The notes under the pieces are model-generated. The model worked only from the letters and a program-made list of their open reading frames with translations, was not told where the DNA came from and searched no databases. DNA of 64,000 bases from an uncultured Draconibacterium sp. (lineage in GTDB: Bacteria; Bacteroidota; Bacteroidia; Bacteroidales; Prolixibacteraceae), in the NCBI RefSeq assembly GCF_913060805.1, contig NZ_CAJXTC010000009.1, positions 116,319-180,318 on the forward strand, read 5' to 3'. A program made the translations under genes and the position numbers. The number at the start of each line of letters is the position of its first letter. Position 1 is the first letter of the stretch. This document shows, in pieces, positions 17,590 to 24,845 of this stretch.

Positions 17590-20367
17590 ATGAAGCAATT
17601 TCATCTACTTATACTTTTCGCATTTCTTGTGATTGGTCAGTCGTGCACTGATTCGAAACAGAACAATACACCAGTAGACTGGCCTAAAGAGTCGGTTGAA
17701 ACCAAACCCGGTTCGCGTTGGTGGTGGATGGGAAGTGCAGTGGATGAAGCTAACCAATCAAAAAACCTAGAAGCCTATTCCGAAGCCGGAATTGGAACGA
17801 TGGAAATTACGCCGATTTATGGCGTGCAGGGTAACGATGATAACGAAGTGGATTTTCTTTCCGATCGTTGGATGGAACTCTATAATCATACACAATCCGA
17901 GGCCAAACGCCTGGGGATGGTTATTGACATGAACACCGGAACGGGATGGCCTTTCGGCGGCCCGGATGTAAGCACCGAAGATGCTGCCTGCAAATTGATT
18001 GTTCAACGCTACAATGTAAAAGGTGGCGAGATGTTCAACCGGGACATTACGGTTGACGATGAAAAACAAAAGACGTTGGCTAAGCTGGTGCGCGTAATGG
18101 CATTCTCCAATATCAGTGAAAAAATGGACCTGACAAAATTGCTGGTAAACAACAGGTTGGAATGGAAGGCTCCGGATGGGAACTGGGAACTCATTGCACT
18201 TTTCGAAGGACGTACGCGCCAACAGGTAAAACGTGCGGCTCCGGGTGGCGAAGGCAATGTGCTTAACCACTTTTCGAAAGATGCGGTTGCCCGTTATCTG
18301 AATAAATTTACTGAGGCTTTTGAGAAAAGCGGAGTACCGGTTCCACATAACTTTTTTAACGACAGTTACGAAGTTTATGGCGCCGACTGGACACCTGGTT
18401 TGCTCGAAGCTTTTGAAGAAGAATACAATTACAAGCTCGAAGATTATTTGCCCGAATTTTTAAGCGAGGAACGTAACGATACTACTAGGCGTGTTATTGC
18501 CGATTATCGTGAGTTATTATCCGATCTTCTGCTTAAAAATTTCACTAATCAGTGGACGGAATGGGCGCACGAATCAGGCAGCAAAACACGTAACCAGGCA
18601 CACGGTTCGCCCGGTAACTTAATCGATATTTATGCTGCAGTTGATGTGCCCGAATGTGAAGGTTTTGGTTTGTCGGAGTTCCACATTAACGGACTGCGAC
18701 ACGATTCGCTAACACGCCATAATGATTCTGACTTTTCGATGCTGAAATACGCTTCGTCGGCAGCGCACATTTCTGGTAAACCTTATACTTCATCCGAAAC
18801 ATTTACCTGGTTAACCGAGCACTTCCGCACTTCGTTTTCGCAGTGTAAGCCCGATCTCGACCTGATGTTTGTTTCCGGAGTAAACCGCGTGTATTTTCAT
18901 GGAACCACCTACAGCCCTGCAGAAGCCGAATGGCCGGGGTGGAAGTTTTATGCTTCGGTGGATATGAGTCCGACTAACCCGCTTTGGCGCGATGCGGCTC
19001 CATTCTTTAAATACATTTCGCGTTCGCAAAGTTTTCTTCAAATGGGGAAACCCGATAACGACTTTCTGGTATATCTGCCGGTTTACGATATGTGGAACGA
19101 TCAGGATGGACGTTTGTTGATGTTCGATATCCATAAAATGAAAGAGCGTGCCCCTGAATTTATAAAAGTAGTGAGTGAAATCAGTCATGCAGGTTACGAT
19201 GTGGATTATACCTCGGACAGCTTTATCAGTTCATCAAAAGTAGAAAACGGTGAGATTGTGACCGCTGGCGGAGCTCGTTATAAAGCCTTGATTGTACCGG
19301 GTGTGAATAAAATCAGAGTCGAAAACCTAAACCGTTTGAAGATGATGGCGGAGCAGGGAGCTCAGATTATTTTTATGGATCATTATCCAACAGATGTTCC
19401 CGGATTTTCGGTATTGGAAAAACGCAGGGAAACGCTGAAAAATACCTTGGCCGGGTTCCCCGAAACTGATTTTATGGAAACACTGGTTACACCGGTTGGA
19501 GAAGGTAAAATCATTACCGGAACCGACTTTAAAACAACATTGGCAGCAACAGGTGTAAAAGCCGAGCAGTTTAAAATGAAAGAAGGTTTGCACTACATTC
19601 GTAGAAGCAATAAAGACGGTTACCATTATTTTATTTCGGCGCTTAAGAGCGATGATACCGATGCATGGATTCCTTTGGCAAAATCAGCCCGGTCGGTAGT
19701 ATTTTTTGATCCGATGACAGGAAAAATTGGTAAGGCAGCTGTTAAAACAAAAGATGGTGAAACATTGGTACGTATTCAGCTGAAGTCAGGACAGTCTGTG
19801 ATTCTTAAAACCTTTACCGATAAGGATGTTGACGTTGATGTATGGCCTTATATCAACGAGGAGGGAAAACCTTATGTTTTAAAAAACAACTGGCAGTTAA
19901 GTTTTACCAAAAGCATTCCTGCTATCGCTGATACCTTTCAATTGCCGTCACTCATTCCCTGGACACAACTGGATGTTCCCGAAGCGAAAATCAATATAGG
20001 TACTGCTGCTTATTTCACCAGTTTCAGCTTTAACAAAAGCGAATCTTCTGACTGGATCCTGGATTTGGGTGATGTTCGCGAAACAGCCCGCATAATTCTG
20101 AATGGGAAAGAGGTACAAACCCTTTGGGCTGTTCCTTACCAGACTTTCGTGGGCGAATACCTTAAAGACGGTTTAAATACCATCAAAATTGAGGTGACTG
20201 GCTTGCCTGCCAATCGTATCGCACAACTCGATCGTGAGGGCGTGAAATGGCGTAGGTTCAAAGAAATTAATTTGGTCGATCTCAATTATAAACGCACAGG
20301 TTATGGTAACTGGGAAACCTTGCCCGCCGGCCTTAACAGCGAAGTAAAACTGATACCTGTGAAGTGA
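17590..20367 (+). CDS. GH106-like alpha-L-rhamnosidase
   Basis: 925-residue lipoprotein (lipobox GQSC near residue 19). The N-terminal block PGSRWWWMGSAVDEANQSKN, continuing into an LEAYSEAGIGTMEITPIYGVQG stretch, is the signature of the GH106 alpha-L-rhamnosidase family. A (beta/alpha)8 barrel is followed by beta-sandwich domains; the last (~790-925) resembles a galactose-binding/GH2-like jelly roll (LGDVRETARIILNGKEV). It likely releases terminal alpha-L-rhamnose from oligosaccharides made by the neighbouring enzymes. It ends the plus-strand operon; a weak T-rich hairpin lies about 155 bp downstream. Confidence 0.85.
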   Translation: MKQFHLLILFAFLVIGQSCTDSKQNNTPVDWPKESVETKPGSRWWWMGSAVDEANQSKNLEAYSEAGIGTMEITPIYGVQGNDDNEVDFLSDRWMELYNHTQSEAKRLGMVIDMNTGTGWPFGGPDVSTEDAACKLIVQRYNVKGGEMFNRDITVDDEKQKTLAKLVRVMAFSNISEKMDLTKLLVNNRLEWKAPDGNWELIALFEGRTRQQVKRAAPGGEGNVLNHFSKDAVARYLNKFTEAFEKSGVPVPHNFFNDSYEVYGADWTPGLLEAFEEEYNYKLEDYLPEFLSEERNDTTRRVIADYRELLSDLLLKNFTNQWTEWAHESGSKTRNQAHGSPGNLIDIYAAVDVPECEGFGLSEFHINGLRHDSLTRHNDSDFSMLKYASSAAHISGKPYTSSETFTWLTEHFRTSFSQCKPDLDLMFVSGVNRVYFHGTTYSPAEAEWPGWKFYASVDMSPTNPLWRDAAPFFKYISRSQSFLQMGKPDNDFLVYLPVYDMWNDQDGRLLMFDIHKMKERAPEFIKVVSEISHAGYDVDYTSDSFISSSKVENGEIVTAGGARYKALIVPGVNKIRVENLNRLKMMAEQGAQIIFMDHYPTDVPGFSVLEKRRETLKNTLAGFPETDFMETLVTPVGEGKIITGTDFKTTLAATGVKAEQFKMKEGLHYIRRSNKDGYHYFISALKSDDTDAWIPLAKSARSVVFFDPMTGKIGKAAVKTKDGETLVRIQLKSGQSVILKTFTDKDVDVDVWPYINEEGKPYVLKNNWQLSFTKSIPAIADTFQLPSLIPWTQLDVPEAKINIGTAAYFTSFSFNKSESSDWILDLGDVRETARIILNGKEVQTLWAVPYQTFVGEYLKDGLNTIKIEVTGLPANRIAQLDREGVKWRRFKEINLVDLNYKRTGYGNWETLPAGLNSEVKLIPVK

Positions 20368-20442
20368 CAGGAAGCTGAAAAACTGGCTGCCGATGATACA
20401 CTGGGCAGAAAGTTACAGGATTTGGATTTGTTGTAGAATCAC

Positions 20443-20860
20443 GGTTACACATATAAAGAGGTAACCATCGACATAAGAAAAATGGCAACAACGAAAACAG
20501 ACCTATATGTGTTTGCACACTTGGAGGGGCTTTTTTCTCCTTTTTTTTTCTTTTTATGGCTGGCGGCCGGGCTTTGCGCTAAAGTTCCCTTGCGTTTGGC
20601 AGTTCCACCAAAAACATTTGGGTAGCTTCCTGTGGTCGCTCCCAACTGCCAGGTGTCTCAAGCCAACCGCTGCGGCAAGCTTCCGCTGCAATCCCTGCCA
20701 GTGGGGCGGGTGGTTTCAGGTTTTGGTACCATAACGAAAAAAGCATCCAACCCCAGGCTGCCCCTCGTTACAAACGAGGGGCAGGAGCAGTTGTGCTTAA
20801 CCCCGGCATTAATGCCGGGGTTAGTGATATGCTTCCAACGTTGGGCTTTAGCCCCCGATG
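20443..20860. repeat. GC-rich hairpin cluster (REP/MITE-like element)
   Basis: The gap between GH106 and the TIR gene is unlike its surroundings in base composition and is full of inverted repeats. GGTTAC at 20443-20448 pairs with GTAACC at 20461-20466. TGGCAGTT (20597-20604) pairs with AACTGCCA (20644-20651). A 12-bp stem spans 20758-20784 around CCCCTCGTT/AACGAGGGG. CCCCGGCATTAATGCCGGGG at 20801-20820 extends to a 26-bp palindrome (20798-20823). GGGCT-TT-AGCCC lies at 20843-20854. This resembles REP or MITE arrays. Short ORFs across it have no protein-like features. Confidence 0.55.
20523..20549 (+). terminator. Weak terminator-like hairpin with long T tract
   Basis: A 4-bp GGAG/CTCC stem is followed by nine T residues, about 155 bp after the GH106 stop. 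It may end the GH28-GH106 transcript. The short stem keeps confidence low. Confidence 0.3.
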
Positions 20861-21085
20861 ATACCCCGGTTCATTAGGAAGGTGAATCATAGACTAAAGA
20901 GGAAATGAACCTGTGTTGTTTTATCTTTTTATATTGTTAACTTTAGGCTTCGAATAAAAACCATAACGAATTGATCACGCACCCGAATATAAGATTTACA
21001 GATAAAGTACGGTTATACCCCCAAAATGGACGGATAACCCAACCCGATAATAGAGATATAACCTGACTTGTTGGGTTACACATGC

Positions 21086-21094
21086 GTTAGCTGC
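21086..21094 (+). repeat. Inverted 9-mer bracketing the TIR-TPR gene (left copy)
   Basis: GTTAGCTGC here is mirrored by GCAGCTAAC at 22601-22609, which overlaps the TIR gene's stop codon. The extended arms also agree partly (GCAGCTAAC-C-TG). The arrangement brackets one gene like a cassette or a small transposon end. The arms do not fit the integron attC consensus well. Confidence 0.35.
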
Positions 21095-21126
21095 AAGTTT
21101 AACGAAGAAAATAAAACATACAATAA

Positions 21127-22608
21127 ATGAAAAAACCAAGAATATTCATAGGTTCATCAGTAGAAGGACTAAATGTTGCCTATGCGATACAAGAGAACTT
21201 AAAATTTGTATCTGAAAACACAGTATGGACTCAAGGCGTATTTAATCTATCCGAATCATCATTAGAATCTTTATTAGCCATACTTGATGGCTGTGACTTT
21301 GGAATTTTTGTTTTCACCCCGGATGATTATGTCAAAATTAGAGGAGAAGAAGACCTAGCAGTTAGAGACAATGTTCTCTTCGAATTGGGATTATTTATAG
21401 GTCGTTTGGGAAGGAATCGATGTTACATTATTATCCCTGACAATAAAGATTTCCACTTACCTACAGATTTGATTGGATTAACGCCTGGAAAATATGAAGC
21501 CACTCGTTCAGATAATAACCTTCAAGCTGGAACAGGAAGTGCATGTCACAAAATCAGAGAAAATATTTTAAAATTAGGTAGTATTAATAAATCGAATGAA
21601 GACCCCGAGACTGAATCATCTCCCAAAAATACAAATGAGAATGAAAACACAGAGGAGGAATGGCTAGAACAATTATATGTAAAAAAAGATTATGACGCGG
21701 CAATAAAATCATTGAATAAAAAGATAAAAGACGAAAAAGACGAAGACAATAAAGTCCAACTACAAGGAAGTGTTTGTTATGCAAAATTTCAAAAAAATGC
21801 ACAAGAAGGAATAACCGAATTTGAGGAATTAATTAAGAATAATATTGATAATAATTTGAGCTATTTATATTATGCTAATGTTTTGATTTGGAATAATTCT
21901 TATGCCAAAGCACTTAAAATTATTGAGGAAGGATTATTAAAATGTGAAAGAAAAATAACTCTTACAACTTTTAAAGTTGACTGTTTGTGGGAAACTAACA
22001 AAAAAGAAGAAGCAGTTAATTTTCTAATTGAAACAATAAAAGGCTTAAAAGACCCAACGTTAGTTTTAAAGCTTGCGGAATTATATGACAATGAAGAAAA
22101 AAATAAACTTGCCTTAAATGTGTTGTATAATGGATTTCTTGACTATCCGAATAATGAGAAAATTCTAGCTGAATTTGCAAAATCTGCATATAAAAATGAC
22201 CACAAAGACATTTCTACTTTAGTTTATAAAAAGCTTTTGGAAATTAATGATAAAAAATCAGCTTACTGGTGTTTATTAGGTAATGCATATTTGGACTTAG
22301 AGTTTTATGACAAAGCATTAACTTGCTATGAAAAAGCAAATGAACTTGCTGAACAGAAAGAAGGTTGGATACTAGGAAACATAGGTAACCTTTATAATCG
22401 TAAGGCTCTATATACAAAAGCTGAACTGTTCTTAACTCAATCTCAAGAAGTTGAAGAAAAATCTGATTATGTGCACGCTAGATTATCCTCAGTTTTTCAG
22501 AACAAGGAGAAGATGGATAAAAAACTTGAAGAAATATTGGTACTAGCAAAAGAGAAATTGAATGATGAGCATCAATTTAATATAGAAGAAGAAAAAACCA
22601 GCAGCTAA
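21127..22608 (+). CDS. TIR-like (CAP12/Pycsar-type) domain fused to TPR repeats; putative anti-phage effector
   Basis: 493-residue cytosolic protein without signal peptide. Residues 1-~150 match the predicted nucleotide-binding TIR-like family (PF10137), used as a NADase effector in CBASS and Pycsar systems: KPRIFIGSSVEGL at the start, GIFVFTPDDY, and RDNVLFELGLFIGRLG with Glu86 in the position of the catalytic glutamate. Residues ~185-480 are helical TPR-like repeats (for example AYWCLLGNAYLDLEFYDKAL). Together they suggest a sensor-effector architecture in which the TPR part controls NAD cleavage. No cyclase or other partner gene is adjacent. The coding sequence is markedly AT-rich compared with the glycan genes on both sides, which fits horizontal acquisition. 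Confidence 0.75.
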   Translation: MKKPRIFIGSSVEGLNVAYAIQENLKFVSENTVWTQGVFNLSESSLESLLAILDGCDFGIFVFTPDDYVKIRGEEDLAVRDNVLFELGLFIGRLGRNRCYIIIPDNKDFHLPTDLIGLTPGKYEATRSDNNLQAGTGSACHKIRENILKLGSINKSNEDPETESSPKNTNENENTEEEWLEQLYVKKDYDAAIKSLNKKIKDEKDEDNKVQLQGSVCYAKFQKNAQEGITEFEELIKNNIDNNLSYLYYANVLIWNNSYAKALKIIEEGLLKCERKITLTTFKVDCLWETNKKEEAVNFLIETIKGLKDPTLVLKLAELYDNEEKNKLALNVLYNGFLDYPNNEKILAEFAKSAYKNDHKDISTLVYKKLLEINDKKSAYWCLLGNAYLDLEFYDKALTCYEKANELAEQKEGWILGNIGNLYNRKALYTKAELFLTQSQEVEEKSDYVHARLSSVFQNKEKMDKKLEEILVLAKEKLNDEHQFNIEEEKTSS

Positions 22609-22640
22609 CACGTGGTATAAGGCATGGCTGAATTTGTGCG

Positions 22641-22706
22641 GATTCGACAAGTCGAATCTCGTCCCAACCTCAGTTTCGGTCGGATACTCAGACTCTCGTC
22701 TGACCG
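22641..22706. repeat. Pair of hairpins after the TIR gene
   Basis: GATTCGAC-AA-GTCGAATC (22641-22658) is a perfect 8-bp stem. TCAGAC-TCTC-GTCTGA (22688-22703) forms a second stem, within an outer CGGTC/GACCG pairing (22677-22681 with 22702-22706). They lie in the 173-bp gap to the next gene and are GC-richer than the gene. They could be the right end of a mobile cassette or a transcription end; no T tract follows. Confidence 0.45.
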
Positions 22707-22781
22707 CAACATGTACCAACCGCTGGTGGCAAATTCAAGAACGAAATAAGCTAAAAAGTTAAAATTTAATACATGTAGTAA

Positions 22782-23276
22782 ATGAGGTCGAATATCGCTC
22801 AATGGATCTTATATAATATAATTGTTTGTTTTGCGGTTTATTGGTTATCAAATGTGATTCTTTGGTATCCCTGGAGTGTAAATGAAAAATTAGGACAAAC
22901 AATAATGCTAACTGTAAACCCAATTTTATGGGGATATGCGTCGTACTTGTGCATTAAAAAATTTCCGGAAACAAACTTATTAAAAGGTGCATTTTTTAAT
23001 AGTGTTGTATTTCTTGCAGAAGCTATAATTTCCGACATGATACTTTTTGCAGGAATTCAACAGGCAATGGATAAGTTAATGCACCCGACAACTTTATATG
23101 GATGGGGGTTTGTCGCAACTGTTCCATTTATTATCTACATTTTATTTAAAAAGCCAATCAAAAACCATAAGAAATTACTTTATAAGCATGATTTTAAGCT
23201 GCCATTTATTACAGGAGTGGTTTCGTTTATACTTATTGCGATAGTTTTAATTTTTAATATTCGTTTCGGTCAATAA
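22782..23276 (+). CDS. Small multi-pass membrane protein of unknown function
   Basis: 164 residues, AT-rich, with four predicted membrane segments: ~10-30, ~40-60, ~70-125 (interrupted) and ~140-160. The loop around 125-137 is Lys-rich and probably cytoplasmic. I do not recognise the family. It lies 173 bp downstream of the TIR-TPR gene, separated by hairpins, so co-transcription is uncertain. The shared low GC and accessory setting suggest that it arrived as part of the same island. A role as membrane partner of the TIR protein is only a possibility. Confidence 0.5.
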   Translation: MRSNIAQWILYNIIVCFAVYWLSNVILWYPWSVNEKLGQTIMLTVNPILWGYASYLCIKKFPETNLLKGAFFNSVVFLAEAIISDMILFAGIQQAMDKLMHPTTLYGWGFVATVPFIIYILFKKPIKNHKKLLYKHDFKLPFITGVVSFILIAIVLIFNIRFGQ

Positions 23277-23912
23277 TTATAATGTTATACTGATTGATAC
23301 CATACATGATACCGTACATGATATTGCAAAAATGTTCTCGGAAATATCGGAACTTGCTCACCGATTGGTCCTGCGTTGAGTACTATTGACTAAATTTAAA
23401 TAGATATGAGATGTAATTATTAACCAGAGGCGTTTCACGGATGTTTCACAAATTTGGTGAATGAAGTTCTTTTGGTTTTGTAATTGCTTATTAACCAATA
23501 AAAAAGGAGAGCCTTTTTGACTCTCCTTTGTGCCCAGTAAAGGTGCACGTTTTATTTTGTAATGCGCTAATTATCAGTGATTCTTCTTGCCTGTTTTTCC
23601 AATGGTCCCTTTTGGGTAACTCTATAATTACTTGTTGTTAAATAATTCAAATATCGTTTAAATATACCAAATTTTATTTTTATTGAGACGATATAAAACG
23701 GTAGGGTAAATGAATATCTTTATATCTTGCACTTGAAATTAGCTTGAACAACTGTTAAAGAATTTTGTACTCGATAAAGTTCCCTTTGACCTACTTCAAT
23801 GTTAGTGAAATTGGACTCTCGTCAATTTATATTTGAATATTTTGATATTAATATGTGGTAAATTAGACATGTGTATTTTTATCTACCCTCCAATTATTAC
23901 AAAGAATTAATT
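23277..23912. other. Non-coding gap with one strong hairpin
   Basis: No intact gene is seen. Early in it, an imperfect 12-bp tandem repeat (ACCATACATGAT/ACCGTACATGAT, about 23299-23322) lies in a short open frame that could be a gene remnant. A hairpin is listed separately at 23504-23529. The remainder is AT-rich and featureless. Confidence 0.4.
23504..23529. terminator. Terminator-like hairpin
   Basis: AAAGGAGAG pairs with CTCTCCTTT across an 8-nt T-rich loop. It is a 9-bp stem between the membrane protein gene (+) and the GntR regulator (-), both of which transcribe towards it, so it may serve either. Confidence 0.45.
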
Positions 23913-24620
23913 TTATTCAAACAACCTATCAAAGTGATTATCCAAATGCTTCCGCATACCTTCTCTGAATTTTTTTGGGCTTCCGGTTTTTAGTACTTCA
24001 ACCAACTGTTTATGTGAAACGTGTTTTTTCTTTTTTAGCGGTCGGTTTATCAACCCACTATCGTAAACATAATTAAAAGCAGGCAGCAAAATCGTTTGAA
24101 AATTCATTAAGGTGTAATTATTCGTTATTTGATACAGCTTACCATGAAATTTAACTTCGTGGTCGATATCAAATAATACATCTCCTGTTGATTCCGGTTC
24201 AGAGTTTGTAATATTCTCCAGTTCCCGGATATCTTCCTCAGTAATATTTCTAAAAATAGAGTCCGCCATTCCTATCTCAAGAATCAACCGAATCTCAAAT
24301 ATATTCTTAAGCGTTTCGTCATCAAGAATTTTGGGAATCATCGATTTTTGCAAAACTTGTGCAAGGTTTGGGCTTGTTAACACTGTTCCTTTGTGTTTAA
24401 TAGAATCTACCAGGCCCATTGTCTTCAGCCGTGTTAACGACTCGCGTATCACCGTTCGGCTTACCCCCATCGCATTGGCTAATTCCATTTCTTTGGGAAT
24501 CATATCACCGGTTTTCAATCCCCGGTTAACAAAAATCTCCATCAACTGCATTTCCACACGATCAACCAGACTGCTGTTATCAACTGTCTTTATCTGATTT
24601 ATCAAGTTATTTTCTGCCAT
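23913..24620 (-). CDS. GntR-family (FCD/FadR subfamily) transcriptional regulator of the sialic-acid locus
   Basis: 235 residues. The winged helix-turn-helix covers residues ~15-85 (PKEMELANAMGVSRTVIRES). The FCD ligand domain (~105-230) keeps a D-x3-H pair (DIDHEVKFH) and later His residues (SHKQL, KHLDNHF) expected to bind a metal. FCD regulators usually sense organic acids or sugar acids; here N-acetylneuraminate or a breakdown product is the logical inducer. It is divergent from the SusC gene, with a perfect palindrome at the SusC transcription start (24709-24723). I infer repression of the nan operon, relieved by substrate. The start codon is the ATG at 24620. Confidence 0.88.
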   Translation of the reverse strand: MAENNLINQIKTVDNSSLVDRVEMQLMEIFVNRGLKTGDMIPKEMELANAMGVSRTVIRESLTRLKTMGLVDSIKHKGTVLTSPNLAQVLQKSMIPKILDDETLKNIFEIRLILEIGMADSIFRNITEEDIRELENITNSEPESTGDVLFDIDHEVKFHGKLYQITNNYTLMNFQTILLPAFNYVYDSGLINRPLKKKKHVSHKQLVEVLKTGSPKKFREGMRKHLDNHFDRLFE

Positions 24621-24672
24621 ATTGTAATTATAACACTATAAAAATTAAAAACATACAAATGTTGTAAAACCT

Positions 24673-24702
24673 TTTGAAATATAAAACAAAAATATATATT
24701 TG
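24673..24702 (+). promoter_or_regulatory. Promoter of the sialic-acid SusC operon
   Basis: TTTG (24673-24676), 18 bp, then TATATTTG (24695-24702), fitting the Bacteroidetes TTTG/TAnnTTTG pattern. The 5' leader of about 135 nt before the ATG contains a small hairpin TCTGCC-CC-GGCAGA at 24784-24797. Confidence 0.6.
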
Positions 24703-24708
24703 CCTGCA

Positions 24709-24723
24709 TTATGTCATACATAA
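24709..24723. promoter_or_regulatory. Candidate GntR/FCD operator
   Basis: TTATGTCATACATAA is a perfect inverted repeat (TTATGT-CAT-ACATAA). It keeps the GT-N3-AC core typical of FadR/GntR operators and lies 6 bp downstream of the -7 box, over the expected transcription start. Binding there would block the SusC promoter. Confidence 0.55.
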
Positions 24724-24845
24724 AGCATTTAAAATCGTTCTGTGAAAAAAATAAATATTAAAAATGTGTTATTCGGACAAGGTTCTGCCCCGGCAGACTA
24801 AGTGATGATAACAAAATATGAATCAAACATTTAAAACAATCACTT

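Noticed and set aside
20507..20877. Short ORFs in the GC-rich gap after GH106
   Set aside because: They run through palindromic repeat DNA and have no signal, domain or plausible start context.
21086..22609. Integron gene-cassette interpretation of the inverted 9-mers around the TIR gene
   Set aside because: GTTAGCT does not fit the GTTRRRY core well, no full attC fold with a second core site was found downstream, and no integrase gene is present.
23299..23322. Tandem 12-bp repeat considered as a CRISPR-like or iteron unit
   Set aside because: Only two imperfect units without spacers or neighbouring replication or cas genes.
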